DNA from: Parasutterella muris
GTDB taxonomy: Bacteria > Pseudomonadota > Gammaproteobacteria > Burkholderiales > Burkholderiaceae_F
Direction of reading: 5' to 3'
Length of the DNA: 64,000 nt
Assembly: GCF_943193095.1 (NCBI RefSeq)
Contig: NZ_CALPCV010000013.1
Span: 1 to 64,000 of the forward strand
Both the position numbers and the translations under genes were made by a program. Positions 8,045 to 17,345 of this stretch are shown in pieces. Position 1 is the first letter of the stretch. The number at the start of each line of letters is the position of its first letter. The notes beneath the pieces were generated by a model. The model was given only the letters and a program-made list of their open reading frames with translations, was not told the origin of the DNA and did not search any database.

Positions 8045-11011
8045 CTACTTCTTCTCACTCAAATCATTTTCCTTTTCAATTTTTCCTGCACCCATAGGCG
8101 AGGTGTAGCCGGCACCACCTAGGAACGCATTTTTCAGTACAGTGGAAACGCCTTTTTCCTTTTGCTGATACCGCTGAACGCCGTCGTCGACAGTTTCCTT
8201 CTCCAGATCAGTCGCTTCCATAGACGCGGCTGCGGCCAAATCTCTTTGGGATCTGTCTTTGTCGTATTGCCGTAAGAACTCCTCACGAGAACGATTCAGC
8301 CGGGTAAAACTGAGATCGGATTCTGTATGGATTTTTTGTCCTTCTTGGTTAACAGTTTTGGAATGATCAAGCTTTGTGCGATTCAGAGTGCGCTTTCCGA
8401 TGACTGTGAGCTCTGAGAGCTCCGCTCGCTTTTGCTGAATCTGACTGGTGCCGGCATACTGACCGGAGGCGGATCTGTCCAGCGCGTCAGCGGAAACCGC
8501 AGCGCCCAAGTTTTCTCTGGCGAGTTCATCATGAAACAGATGACGCAGACCCTCTTCTGCCGAATGCCCGCTGGAAGATATGTAGCGTCTCATGACGGCC
8601 GCGTCTCGGTTGACAATCATTGAATCATTTCCGCTGAGTCCTTCTGACACGGTTTGTGATGCGGACTGTCCCCGGCTGAGTGTTACGCCGCGATCAGAAG
8701 ATGTCCGATAGGCTTTGTCGAGAGCCTTGGTGAACGCATTCGCTGCCTGTCGTACACCGACATCGTCACTCGTTGCGGCAATCTCCTCTGAGGCGGATCT
8801 GAGCGAGTGATATGCTTCAGCCCGCTGTCTGGCTGTAGCGCTTGTCTTAGAGCCGACAGCCGTATCCACGAGCTGCTGCGCGGTTTTTGTTTCTCCGGAG
8901 AGTCCGACGCCGAACCCGTCCGCAGCGCCGCGAAGCGTGGCGCTGAAACTTCCGCTCTTGCCGGTGCTTGAAGTGCTTCCGCTTGAAGTATTGCCGGCTC
9001 CGGCGGCTGTTTTATCGACCGCGGAGAGCTGCGGGACGGAGCTCGGAGCATTAAGAAGAGTGCCTTCGGCTGTGGGTTTGGAGACTTCGCCCTCGGCGCC
9101 CGCTTCACCTACAGCGGCTTTCATCTGTATGCCGCTCGTGACGCTGAATGCCTCAGAATTCGAGAGACTGCGTGACGCGGAGGAGCCCTCTGCCACACTT
9201 TGACTGAGGGACGAGGAAACGCCGCCCGAGGAAACGTCTGAAAGCGCGCTGCGCTTTGCGAGACCTTCTGAGAGCGAATGAGCAAAAGAGCGCAGCGAAG
9301 AATCCGAAGATGTAGCTGCGGAGCTGACGGACAGTGCGTTTGACTCTGACTGCGTCAGGGAAACGGAGGACGTGGAAGCGGACTGTACAGATCTTGACTG
9401 CGTCAGCGAGCCGCTTGACGAAACGCCGAGATCAATAGCAGTGCGCTGCATACCGACAACCGTTCCGTCCTGATCTCTGGTAACCGTTCCGTAGGCGGTC
9501 TGAGTGCGTGAGGCATATGGATCCGACCATCCGGCAGACAGATCTGATTTATTAGCGGATTCGGAGTTTCGGGATGTATTTCCAAGTGAGACATTGCCCG
9601 CATTAAAATTGCCGCTTCCCGCCTGATTAGCAGCAGAAGAAGCCGCGCCCTGCGCAGGCGCCATAAGGCCAGAGGCCATAGAAACAAAAGCCATGTCGCT
9701 TCCCTTGGCAAGCGCAAATGCGATCATCGGAATCAGAAGCGTTAGACTGCCCGCGATCGCCTGTGATGAGCTTCCGGCCTCACGGATTAAATCCGCAGCC
9801 TGAAGTGTGCTTCCGCCGAATTCTGCGATCAGTCGGTTCATGGGATTGGCGTCCACTGTAATCATGAGATAGTTGGCGACCGCAAATAGGGGCGCCCACA
9901 ACTGAACCCAAATGAGCAGAACAAAAAAAGATCGAAAGACTACCCCTGCAGCCGAACCGGCAGCGATCATTAGAACAAGCATGAGCGGAAATGCGGCAAT
10001 GACGATAAATTCCACACAGTTGCGGATTTTAGGAAGGCTCTGCTCGGCTAACTTAGCCAGTGTTCGGTAGTTGATTTCTGATGAAAGGTTTGCGGAAGCC
10101 GAAGAAAATTTAACCGCCAAATCGAGCGGAGCTCCCGCTTGGCGCGCAATGCTTTCCAGACCTCGCGGGAGCGCAGACAGCATGACCGAGTGCTTGAGGC
10201 TGTCCTCAAGCGATCGGGAGACGCCAAGCAGCAGGGCCTCGCTGTGTGGAAGCGTGCGCGCGATCACTGCGGAAGGATCAGGCTGCTCAGGCACCAGCAG
10301 TACGCCGAGGCGCTTTTTAATAAAATCGATCTCAACATTATTTAGATGGTCTTCCAGCGACTGAACCGCCGCTTCGCAGCTTTGCACCGATCCGTCCTGA
10401 GCGACCGTGGAACGGGCCGGATTAACCCAGCCTTCCTGTTTGATTGTGGCCCAAAGGTTGCCTGATTGAGCGAGCTCGTTCACTTTGTCGGGATGATCAG
10501 TGAGTTCGGGACCTACGCAGTCAGCGGTAACTCGCTCGGAAAGCGCTCTTCCTTCCGGCGTGACAGCGCCCGCGTTCAGTAGCGCTGTGACGGCACGCTG
10601 CGGATAGACCAGACCGAATCGGCTGAATCGTTCGGCGTCCGGTAAAGAAAACGCAGTCTCAAATGAACCTGTCAGGAATCGTCCGATGCGTGAGGCGGCT
10701 GAAGAAAAGAAACCTACGCCTAACGGGACGCTGCTCACGACATAAACATCGGTGTTTCTCTCGTCATGAATCGCAAGATCAACCTTGGGAACGAGCATGA
10801 CTGAGTAAAAGAGCACGGCCGCAAAAAGGTAGACTTTAGCGGCAAGGCCCTGCCATTTAAGGAGCGCTCCGGTGATGGCGGCGAGGAAACCTGCGAGAAC
10901 CGCGGATTTAATCAGACCGGTGTAAGAGAGGCCGGAGCAGATCGCGACAAGCGCCTCGAATAGGTCACGGATCTGACCTCCGTTCCAATAAGCGTAGTAG
11001 TCCAACACCAT
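8045..11011 (-). CDS. traG: TraG, mating-pair formation and stabilisation protein
   Basis: 988 aa, the last gene of the tra operon, starting one base after the traH stop. The first 450 or so residues have several hydrophobic segments (ALLKWQGLAAKVYLFAAVLF; FIVIAAFPLMLVLMIAAGSA; FVLLIWVQLWAPLFAVANYL; SLTLLIPMIAFALAKG), as in the N-terminal TraG domain (PF07916) that sits in the inner membrane and helps pilus assembly. The C-terminal half is a long Ser/Ala/Gln-rich periplasmic region, the part that in F TraG stabilises mating pairs and interacts with the recipient's entry-exclusion protein. Low-complexity Ser runs fill about residues 450-700. Family assignment is strong from domain order and from the traF-traH-traG context. 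Confidence 0.9.
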   Translation of the reverse strand: MVLDYYAYWNGGQIRDLFEALVAICSGLSYTGLIKSAVLAGFLAAITGALLKWQGLAAKVYLFAAVLFYSVMLVPKVDLAIHDERNTDVYVVSSVPLGVGFFSSAASRIGRFLTGSFETAFSLPDAERFSRFGLVYPQRAVTALLNAGAVTPEGRALSERVTADCVGPELTDHPDKVNELAQSGNLWATIKQEGWVNPARSTVAQDGSVQSCEAAVQSLEDHLNNVEIDFIKKRLGVLLVPEQPDPSAVIARTLPHSEALLLGVSRSLEDSLKHSVMLSALPRGLESIARQAGAPLDLAVKFSSASANLSSEINYRTLAKLAEQSLPKIRNCVEFIVIAAFPLMLVLMIAAGSAAGVVFRSFFVLLIWVQLWAPLFAVANYLMITVDANPMNRLIAEFGGSTLQAADLIREAGSSSQAIAGSLTLLIPMIAFALAKGSDMAFVSMASGLMAPAQGAASSAANQAGSGNFNAGNVSLGNTSRNSESANKSDLSAGWSDPYASRTQTAYGTVTRDQDGTVVGMQRTAIDLGVSSSGSLTQSRSVQSASTSSVSLTQSESNALSVSSAATSSDSSLRSFAHSLSEGLAKRSALSDVSSGGVSSSLSQSVAEGSSASRSLSNSEAFSVTSGIQMKAAVGEAGAEGEVSKPTAEGTLLNAPSSVPQLSAVDKTAAGAGNTSSGSTSSTGKSGSFSATLRGAADGFGVGLSGETKTAQQLVDTAVGSKTSATARQRAEAYHSLRSASEEIAATSDDVGVRQAANAFTKALDKAYRTSSDRGVTLSRGQSASQTVSEGLSGNDSMIVNRDAAVMRRYISSSGHSAEEGLRHLFHDELARENLGAAVSADALDRSASGQYAGTSQIQQKRAELSELTVIGKRTLNRTKLDHSKTVNQEGQKIHTESDLSFTRLNRSREEFLRQYDKDRSQRDLAAAASMEATDLEKETVDDGVQRYQQKEKGVSTVLKNAFLGGAGYTSPMGAGKIEKENDLSEKK

Positions 11012-12451
11012 TTAATTTGCGGCTCCGAATTTAAGGTTGGCGGCAAGATCGGCCGCAAGTGCACCTTTAACACTTCTTTCCAGGTGAGAAATCTGCGTCA
11101 CAAAAGAGTGCGCTCGGCTCATCTGCTGAAATACGGCATCGCTTCGATCTGCTAAATCCCTGCGGACGGCGTCCACTCTCTGCTCAATCGCTTTAAGATG
11201 GTCGGCCGCGATGACGCTGGTTTGGGAGGCAGAAGACGCGGCAATCGCGGTTTTAATATCCAGAGATAATCGATCCATGGCGCGGATCACGGCCTCGTAG
11301 GCGGCTGCCTCCACGTAAATTCTGAGCACGTCCTGAGAAAATCCGAGATATCGGTGCGAGGTGGTCGCGTTGATCAGACGGATTAACGGAATCGTGGATG
11401 AGGAGACGAGCAGAGTCAGGTCGTTTTTAGAGACGAGCGAGGGATCTCTGCTGAGAATGGAATTACGGTAGGCAGCCGCGGCGCGCATAAATTCGTAGGG
11501 CAGGTTCATTTCATCGAGCGGCGTTTTACGGACCGTGAGACAGCGATCGTCTCCGTCCTCTTTGACGCAGCGAAGACGAAAGGACTCCGCGTCGAGCGCC
11601 TCTTCATCAGGTCTTCCGAATAAAAATCCGACTAAATCCTGGCCCGCGATCGGGATCGCGCGTGTCACAGCGTCGTTTCCGCTGCCCTCCTGAACATAGA
11701 TGACGGTCCCAACGAGCGTCATCATGAGCTCTTTGAGCTCGTCGCTGTAATCCGCGGAGAATTTGCCGCCCGAGAGCAGTGACCAAGTGAGGTTGAGTTC
11801 CGGCGCGTCTACGATGTTGCCTCCGGAATCTCGTCTGGTTGGCGAATTTTCTATGACGGCGGAACCGTTGGTGCGTGTCATCGCGTCGGCTTCAGAGGCG
11901 TCGGAGACGGTGCCTGAAGAGCGCAGTTCATTTTTGGAGTCGTAGCTCAGCTTATGCAGCCATTGTTCGGCACCCGACATCTTAATCAGATTCTGAGCAG
12001 TGGTGCAGGAATCCTGAAACATACCGGTGTACTGTCGGATCATGTCACGGAAACTGGTGACCTGTTCATTTAAGTCCGGCGCGAGCGACTGCAGCGCGAG
12101 CTGGAACGCGAGCCCCGGAAGCGCTGTACCGATATTGCGCAGGAATGCAACGAATTCCTCTCGGCTCGGGATACCGAATGCGCCCATAAATATGTCGATA
12201 CCGCCGCAGCCGGCGGACAGGGAGGGCGGCGTAAAGTAGAAAGCGTTGAAATCCTTTCTTGGGGCTCGATAAACAAAACCGCCCGCGGTCACAGTGTTCA
12301 TGCCTGCGGACTGATAGACGCCTGCTTCAGTGAGATTGCCCTGGTAGGATCCGGCAGCGGAATAGAAATCTTTCATGAATCCCGCGTTTGCCGAAGTAGA
12401 CACGGAGACGGCGCAGAGCGCTGCGCAGAGAATTTTTTTTAGTTTAATCAT
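11012..12451 (-). CDS. traH: TraH, conjugal pilus assembly protein
   Basis: 479 aa with an N-terminal signal peptide (LKKILCAALCAVSVSTSANA). The body matches TraH (PF06122): GGFVYRAPRKDFNAFYFTPP, then SAGCGGIDIFMGAFGIPSRE near residues 80-100, which is the characteristic CGGIDIF-GAF segment, and a helical C-terminus. TraH is an outer-membrane-associated periplasmic protein needed to assemble F-type pili together with TraF and TraW. ATG overlaps the traF stop (ATGA), so the two are translationally coupled. Confidence 0.92.
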   Translation of the reverse strand: MIKLKKILCAALCAVSVSTSANAGFMKDFYSAAGSYQGNLTEAGVYQSAGMNTVTAGGFVYRAPRKDFNAFYFTPPSLSAGCGGIDIFMGAFGIPSREEFVAFLRNIGTALPGLAFQLALQSLAPDLNEQVTSFRDMIRQYTGMFQDSCTTAQNLIKMSGAEQWLHKLSYDSKNELRSSGTVSDASEADAMTRTNGSAVIENSPTRRDSGGNIVDAPELNLTWSLLSGGKFSADYSDELKELMMTLVGTVIYVQEGSGNDAVTRAIPIAGQDLVGFLFGRPDEEALDAESFRLRCVKEDGDDRCLTVRKTPLDEMNLPYEFMRAAAAYRNSILSRDPSLVSKNDLTLLVSSSTIPLIRLINATTSHRYLGFSQDVLRIYVEAAAYEAVIRAMDRLSLDIKTAIAASSASQTSVIAADHLKAIEQRVDAVRRDLADRSDAVFQQMSRAHSFVTQISHLERSVKGALAADLAANLKFGAAN

Positions 12452-13272
12452 GATGCGTTCTGATGGGGGCTGAGAGCGTCTTGGCCTCTGAAGAGAGACT
12501 GGCCGGGAGATTTAAGCGCTAGCGTCTGTATGCGGGAGAGCATGTCCTCAAGCGAAAGAACGCCTGACGAAACCAGATAGCTTTGCGATTTATCGCTTTT
12601 AACCATAAAAAGAGCCGGAACGCGTGAGAGTCCCTCTCCGTTGGTGAGCAGCTGAGAGACGCCGTTATCTGGAAGCGCGTCCGGGAAATGCGGGTTTGCA
12701 GAGCCGTCCAAAGAGACTGCAAGCAGCTCAAACCCGTATTCTGTCTGCAGACGTTTAATGAGCGGAGACTGAATCTCGCAGAATCGGCAGTCAGAGCGGT
12801 AGAAGTACATCAGGCCCCATGACTGAGTCAGAGACCGGATGTCCTCTTTCTTTTGTTCAGCGCGGGACGAATTGAGCGCTACCTGCGCAAAGTTGGCCGC
12901 CGGGTTGAGTGTCGAGAAATCAAACTGAGGGTTCTGCCAGGAGGTTCTGCGATAGACATCTGTAAAGAGAGAAGCTTTTTCCTGTACGAAGTAGTTGACC
13001 TCCTGAAACGCGAGAACATTTTCTTCCGTAGGATTAAAGGAGGCGTTCGCTAAACGAAACGCGTGTTCTGCCTTGAGTTCATCTGCGCTTTGGATGCTAT
13101 TTAGATCTTTGAACGGAGTTGTTTTAGGTTTGGGCTTTTCTTCGTCGGGGTAGTACAGAAAGCCGCGGTCCTGGTTTTTCCAGACATCTTCCTTCCAGAA
13201 GTCGGATGCGCAAGCCTGCGTCGAGACTGCGCAGAGAAAGAGTGTTAACAGGGATAATTTATGAAGTTTCAT
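12448..13272 (-). CDS. traF: TraF, thioredoxin-like pilus assembly protein
   Basis: 274 aa with a signal peptide (LSLLTLFLCAVSTQACA). The N-terminal part DFWKEDVWKNQDRGFLYY matches the TraF family (PF13728). A thioredoxin fold follows with an intact C162-R-F-C165 active site (FYRSDCRFCEIQSP) and the cis-proline loop SRVPALF. It is periplasmic and helps pilus assembly, probably including disulfide chemistry on the Cys-rich TraN/TraU/TraH proteins. Unlike the F-plasmid TraF, which lacks the CXXC, this copy keeps both cysteines. That matters because the module's DsbC has lost one (see dsbC). It is distinct from the S26 peptidase at 19090-19599, also called TraF/TrhF. Confidence 0.9.
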   Translation of the reverse strand: MKLHKLSLLTLFLCAVSTQACASDFWKEDVWKNQDRGFLYYPDEEKPKPKTTPFKDLNSIQSADELKAEHAFRLANASFNPTEENVLAFQEVNYFVQEKASLFTDVYRRTSWQNPQFDFSTLNPAANFAQVALNSSRAEQKKEDIRSLTQSWGLMYFYRSDCRFCEIQSPLIKRLQTEYGFELLAVSLDGSANPHFPDALPDNGVSQLLTNGEGLSRVPALFMVKSDKSQSYLVSSGVLSLEDMLSRIQTLALKSPGQSLFRGQDALSPHQNAS

Positions 13273-13289
13273 ATCGATTAAAAATAGGG

Positions 13290-15596
13290 TTAGGGTTTAG
13301 GCTGTTTGAGATTTCGCTTCTTAGCGGGCAGCTGCGGCTTACCGGTGAAATTCGGATCCACCACGGCGGACGTCCCGACAGAGGGAGAAACATATGCGCC
13401 GAGGTCTTTACTGATGAGGTTATCGAGATGCGTTTCTCCGCGATCCTTTGCCGCAGCGTCATCAAGACCGTTCTTAGTGACGATCAGCGCCTCAAATTCG
13501 GAGAGATCCATTTTGTCGAAATCCAGTGACTCGAGTTCCTCCATCGTGAATCCGGTGCACACCGGATCTTTGGCCGAGCCCCATGATTTTCCGAGCTGGA
13601 TTCTTCCTTGCTCCTGCAGGATTCGTGCGAGCGGCGAGTTGTAGCAGCAATAGCTTTCGCTGCGTTCAATACAGCCGAACTTTTCTCCTTTGGAGCAGTA
13701 GGTGCCGACGTAATGACAAAGGTTCTGACCTTTTTTCAGCATTAAGGTCTGCTCGAACTGTTCGCACTGCAGGTAATCCATTGCGATTTGGAACGCCACC
13801 GATATCGTAAACGAATAGGGGTCAAATGTGAAGTACATTGTGCCTCCCTGCAGCGTCATGCCAAAGCCGTAGAAGGAGAGCGAAGGGTTGTAGACACCGC
13901 TTGCCGCATTGCCGTAAAGGAAGTTGAGCATGCCTTCGGTTGCGGAACTTGCGGAAAGCACATCATAGACATAAGGACTGCCGACGTATTTGATCGCTTC
14001 AACCGTGGTTTCTCCGGCAAAACTCATGGCCTTGCCGAACGCGCTTGAATTGGAGGTTCCCGCTTTTACTTTGGTATCGCAGCAGGAGAAGCCGAGGACT
14101 TTTTTAGTGCACTTATCCTTCTGACCGTTAAAGAAGAGGCCGTTTTCGATATCACCGTAGACGGATGCCTGACGCACGATTTCCAGGTACGCAAGCACCT
14201 TGGAAAAGTCTGTGTCCGCAGGATCGTTTGCTCCGTCGCACAAACCGTCGAGACATTCCGCGGGTCGGCAGACTGTTTCGGTGGTGACACTGCCTTCCTT
14301 TTCTTCGCAGCGATAGGTATGTGCGGTGGTGAGGCACTTGCCGCTGTCATCAATGGCGATACAGTCGGAAGAAACCTTCACGCAGGAGGAATTCATTTCG
14401 AGTTTGTCACAGTCGCTCTGAGTGCCTGAGAGCGCGCCGCAGACGTAAGTGTGTTCATATTTCCAGCAATCCTTGTAGATTGGAACGCCGTTGACGATTT
14501 TCTCGCCGCCGGGTTCAGTGCATTCGGTTCTAAGGATCGCGCAGTTTGGATTCTCTTCGAGCGGTTTACAGGTATCGGACTGAGAAATGCTGCCGATTGA
14601 GATGTTGGAATCGATGATGTCGGCTCCGGGAGCATCGATTTCCTTATCGCCCTTGCAGAAGATTTCTTTTTTGTATGCGATACAGCTCAGACCGTTCCTC
14701 TCTTCGCACACGGAGGAGCGAACTTCGCACTCGGGGAGTTTTTCTAAAACTTCGCAGCGATTGTCGGAAACGTTTTTAACGCAGTCATAGGTGTACTGGA
14801 GCTGAAGGCAGTCGCCGTCGGGGCCTTCCTTCAGACAGAGACTTTTAGGAGCGGAGCATGTCATGCCCGCAGTCGCGTGCGTGCAGGAGAGCATGTCAAA
14901 TCCCGGATTCTGAGTCCCTCCGACACTCGTGATATCGTCTCCGGCGATGGGCGGCGTGTCCGCGCACTGATAAGTCTGCTGAAACTGCGTACATCCGTTG
15001 GCGCCTTCTTTTATGCAGACCGAGTCGCCCACGGGCTTACAGCCTGCGGCCTGAAGCTGCGAGCAGCTATTGGAGACGCCTTGAGCAGCGCAGGCGTACG
15101 AGTATTCTTTTTTCCAGCATTCTTTGTAGACCGCGACGCCGTTAATGAACCTTGTGCCGGGACCTTCCACGCATTCTTCTTTAGCGATAAAACACTGAGG
15201 GTTATCTAAAAAATTAGCGCAGGAGGAAGTATCGCTTCCGCTGTTGACGGTGTGGGAGTAGTCGATGAGGACTGCGCCTTCGATATTGTCGGCGGGAGCC
15301 GAGCAGCGGTATGTGGAAAGCGTCCCGAGGCACTCGCCGTTTAGACCGAAGGAGGTGCATACGTCGGACTCTTTGGCGCATTGCTTTAAGGAGGAGAGTC
15401 CCTTGCAGTAGTCAATAGTTTCGTTTTCCGAGCAGCGCATTTCGGTTTGGTAGTTCCAGCACTCACGAAAAACCTCGACCCCGTTGATAAATTTAGAGCC
15501 GGGACCGTCGACGCAGATGCGCTTTCCTTCCTCGCAGACCGCAAAGGCGCTATGGCTGAAGGTAAGGATAATTAAAGACAGGAGTATTTTGCTCAT
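13290..15596 (-). CDS. traN: TraN-like outer-membrane protein, C-terminal unit of a split TraN
   Basis: 768 aa with its own signal peptide (LLSLIILTFSHSAFA). It is very Cys-rich and built from repeats of the form C.EGPG..FINGV.VYKECW.Y...Y.C, seen near residues 25-60, 140-180 and 360-395. The C-terminal domain (GFSCCDTKVKAG, SFYGFGMTLQGG, CKGEKFGCIERSESYCCYNSP-like segment) is the classic TraN end (PF06986). TraN is the outer-membrane protein that recognises the recipient surface during mating-pair stabilisation. ATG 15596 overlaps the stop of the preceding gene (ATGA). SXT/R27-type TraN is normally one protein of more than 900 aa; here the N-terminal portion is a separate secreted protein. 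Confidence 0.85.
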   Translation of the reverse strand: MSKILLSLIILTFSHSAFAVCEEGKRICVDGPGSKFINGVEVFRECWNYQTEMRCSENETIDYCKGLSSLKQCAKESDVCTSFGLNGECLGTLSTYRCSAPADNIEGAVLIDYSHTVNSGSDTSSCANFLDNPQCFIAKEECVEGPGTRFINGVAVYKECWKKEYSYACAAQGVSNSCSQLQAAGCKPVGDSVCIKEGANGCTQFQQTYQCADTPPIAGDDITSVGGTQNPGFDMLSCTHATAGMTCSAPKSLCLKEGPDGDCLQLQYTYDCVKNVSDNRCEVLEKLPECEVRSSVCEERNGLSCIAYKKEIFCKGDKEIDAPGADIIDSNISIGSISQSDTCKPLEENPNCAILRTECTEPGGEKIVNGVPIYKDCWKYEHTYVCGALSGTQSDCDKLEMNSSCVKVSSDCIAIDDSGKCLTTAHTYRCEEKEGSVTTETVCRPAECLDGLCDGANDPADTDFSKVLAYLEIVRQASVYGDIENGLFFNGQKDKCTKKVLGFSCCDTKVKAGTSNSSAFGKAMSFAGETTVEAIKYVGSPYVYDVLSASSATEGMLNFLYGNAASGVYNPSLSFYGFGMTLQGGTMYFTFDPYSFTISVAFQIAMDYLQCEQFEQTLMLKKGQNLCHYVGTYCSKGEKFGCIERSESYCCYNSPLARILQEQGRIQLGKSWGSAKDPVCTGFTMEELESLDFDKMDLSEFEALIVTKNGLDDAAAKDRGETHLDNLISKDLGAYVSPSVGTSAVVDPNFTGKPQLPAKKRNLKQPKP

Positions 15597-16786
15597 GGGG
15601 CGGCCTTGATCTCGGTACCGTCGTCAGCAATGCAGGTTTTTTGCCACTGTTCGACGAGGTGCTCAGTGGACGCCTTTTGGAAAAAGAAGTTTTGCGAAAT
15701 AGAGCCGGAATAGTCCCATTTGCCCGGGTGGATAAATATTTCCATTTTGATCTCAGTGCTGCAGTTGGTTCCCGAGCATCGGGTTTTACCGCTCCAGCGC
15801 CCCTTGCAGTTGGAGAACTCGCGCTCGACAACAAAATCTTCAGCTTCTACGCTGAAAGTGAAGTTAGGGGAATTTTTTACATTGGTTTCGATCTGAAGCA
15901 GCGGTGTTTTAGCAGTGGAGCACTGATATTTGAGCGCGATCATGTCTCCGCCCGAACAGTCGTCCTGACCCAGGTATGAGGAGGTTTCGGACTGCGCGAT
16001 GTGCATGGAACCCGGCTCACAGCCTTCAAATCCGTCGATGCGAAGCACTTCGTTGCAGCGGTAGGGCTTCTGCTGGAAATTCTTAGATTCGCACTGATAG
16101 GTATAGCGGCTGTCGATATTGACGACTTCGCCCGCGCTGCAGGTTTGGAGCGGCGCATGTCGGCAGTTGTACTGCTGAGTGGAGGATACGTAATCGGCAA
16201 GGCAGGAGACCTGAAGTTTCTGAGCAGTGCGGCTGACGCACTCAAATAATGTGGATACATCGAGTTTTTCTGCCCAGCCCTTAAAGCAGGCTTCAGTGGA
16301 GGCGTTGACGCTTTCTTCGCAGACCGCAAAATCGGTCTGCGGGGGCTGCGTTGTCGTGATGGTCTCGCAGACCATTTGGCCGTTGGAGGGCAGCTCCGGC
16401 AGTTTGTTCAGCAGCTGATCCCGATCAGCGAGCATGCCCTCAAAATCGGACTCCGGCCATCCGGGTCTTGCGTGCGTGTCGTAAATCACCTGGACCGCTC
16501 GACAGTCCATACTCGTCTTAGAGAGACATCCATCGGCTTTTTGTGAGCCGGGGTTGAGAAGTGAGCCTTGTCCTTTTTCGAACAGCGCAGTGAGATCCGA
16601 GACGTCGGAACCAAATTCCGGAACGACTTGGGATGCGCCGCCCTCCGATATATAGTCCTTGAGGTTCAGTTTGGCGGCTTCTTCCTTTGCGGCCTGCATA
16701 GCGGAATCCTTATCCGCGGCGAGGCAGACCGATAAAACCGCCGCGCTGAGCGAGAAGAAGGCGATGATGAGAGGCAGAAGTCGCAT
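15593..16786 (-). CDS. Cys-rich secreted protein, N-terminal unit of a split TraN
   Basis: 397 aa with a signal peptide (LLPLIIAFFSLSAAVLSVCLA). After a short helical stretch it has a GPxY-like Cys-poor region and then about 18 cysteines in spacing typical of TraN middle regions (CLADYVSSTQQYNCRHAPL, YTYQCESKNFQQKPYRCNEVLRI in two parts). It occupies the traN slot between trbC and the larger TraN-like gene and is joined to it by a 4-base ATGA overlap, implying equal production. It probably forms the N-terminal half of a two-piece adhesin. Because each half has its own export signal, this looks like a stable gene split and not a recent frameshift. Fully different function is possible. Confidence 0.7.
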   Translation of the reverse strand: MRLLPLIIAFFSLSAAVLSVCLAADKDSAMQAAKEEAAKLNLKDYISEGGASQVVPEFGSDVSDLTALFEKGQGSLLNPGSQKADGCLSKTSMDCRAVQVIYDTHARPGWPESDFEGMLADRDQLLNKLPELPSNGQMVCETITTTQPPQTDFAVCEESVNASTEACFKGWAEKLDVSTLFECVSRTAQKLQVSCLADYVSSTQQYNCRHAPLQTCSAGEVVNIDSRYTYQCESKNFQQKPYRCNEVLRIDGFEGCEPGSMHIAQSETSSYLGQDDCSGGDMIALKYQCSTAKTPLLQIETNVKNSPNFTFSVEAEDFVVEREFSNCKGRWSGKTRCSGTNCSTEIKMEIFIHPGKWDYSGSISQNFFFQKASTEHLVEQWQKTCIADDGTEIKAAP

Positions 16787-17332
16787 TTAGTTTCTGTCTC
16801 CGAGTTTGGCGCGCAGCGCTCGAGCTTTTTCTCCGAAGACATCCTGTCGATCGGAGAGCTGATCCAGCGCATAGCCGAGCGTGACATCGCCTGGTACGGC
16901 AACTGCGCGCGGAGCGGTTCCGCAGGCTGAATCAGTTTCTTCTTTTATCAGCAGTACCGGAACCTCTTTAATGCCGAACTCGGTAAATAATTCCGGATGA
17001 AGTTCGATCGGAGCGCCCGCCTCGATGAGCGGCGCAAACGCTTTCAGAGAATTAGGATTCAGAAGCGGCGCCTTGGGGTTCTCGTCGTCAGAGGGCACGC
17101 CCGCAAAGGCCATCGGTACACCCGCGTCGCGGCAGTCGCGCGCGAGTCTTTCCAACGAGGCTTTGGGCATTGACAGGGAGACGAGCATATAGGCAGATAC
17201 TTGAGTCTCTTTGGCCGGTGCGGGGTTTTGGGCAAACTGTGAGGCGGACTGCAGCACGTCATCAATCGTGAGGTTTGAAGCAAAGGCAGCAGAAGCGGCT
17301 GAGAGCAGGAGCGTAAATAAAATCGAGCGCAT
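16787..17332 (-). CDS. trbC: TrbC, type-F pilus assembly protein
   Basis: About 181 aa from ATG 17332, where a signal peptide begins (MRSILFTLLLSAASAAFAS); a GTG at 17362 would add ten residues and overlap traU. The mature part has the TrbC (PF09673) thioredoxin-like pattern: VSLSMPKASLERLARDC, then GVPMAFAGVP, then FTEFGIKEVPVLLI and GDVTLGYALDQL. TrbC is periplasmic and works with TraW and TraU in assembling the pilus. It lies between traU and the split traN, as in many F-type modules. Confidence 0.9.
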   Translation of the reverse strand: MRSILFTLLLSAASAAFASNLTIDDVLQSASQFAQNPAPAKETQVSAYMLVSLSMPKASLERLARDCRDAGVPMAFAGVPSDDENPKAPLLNPNSLKAFAPLIEAGAPIELHPELFTEFGIKEVPVLLIKEETDSACGTAPRAVAVPGDVTLGYALDQLSDRQDVFGEKARALRAKLGDRN

Positions 17333-17345
17333 AGCAAATCGAGAA

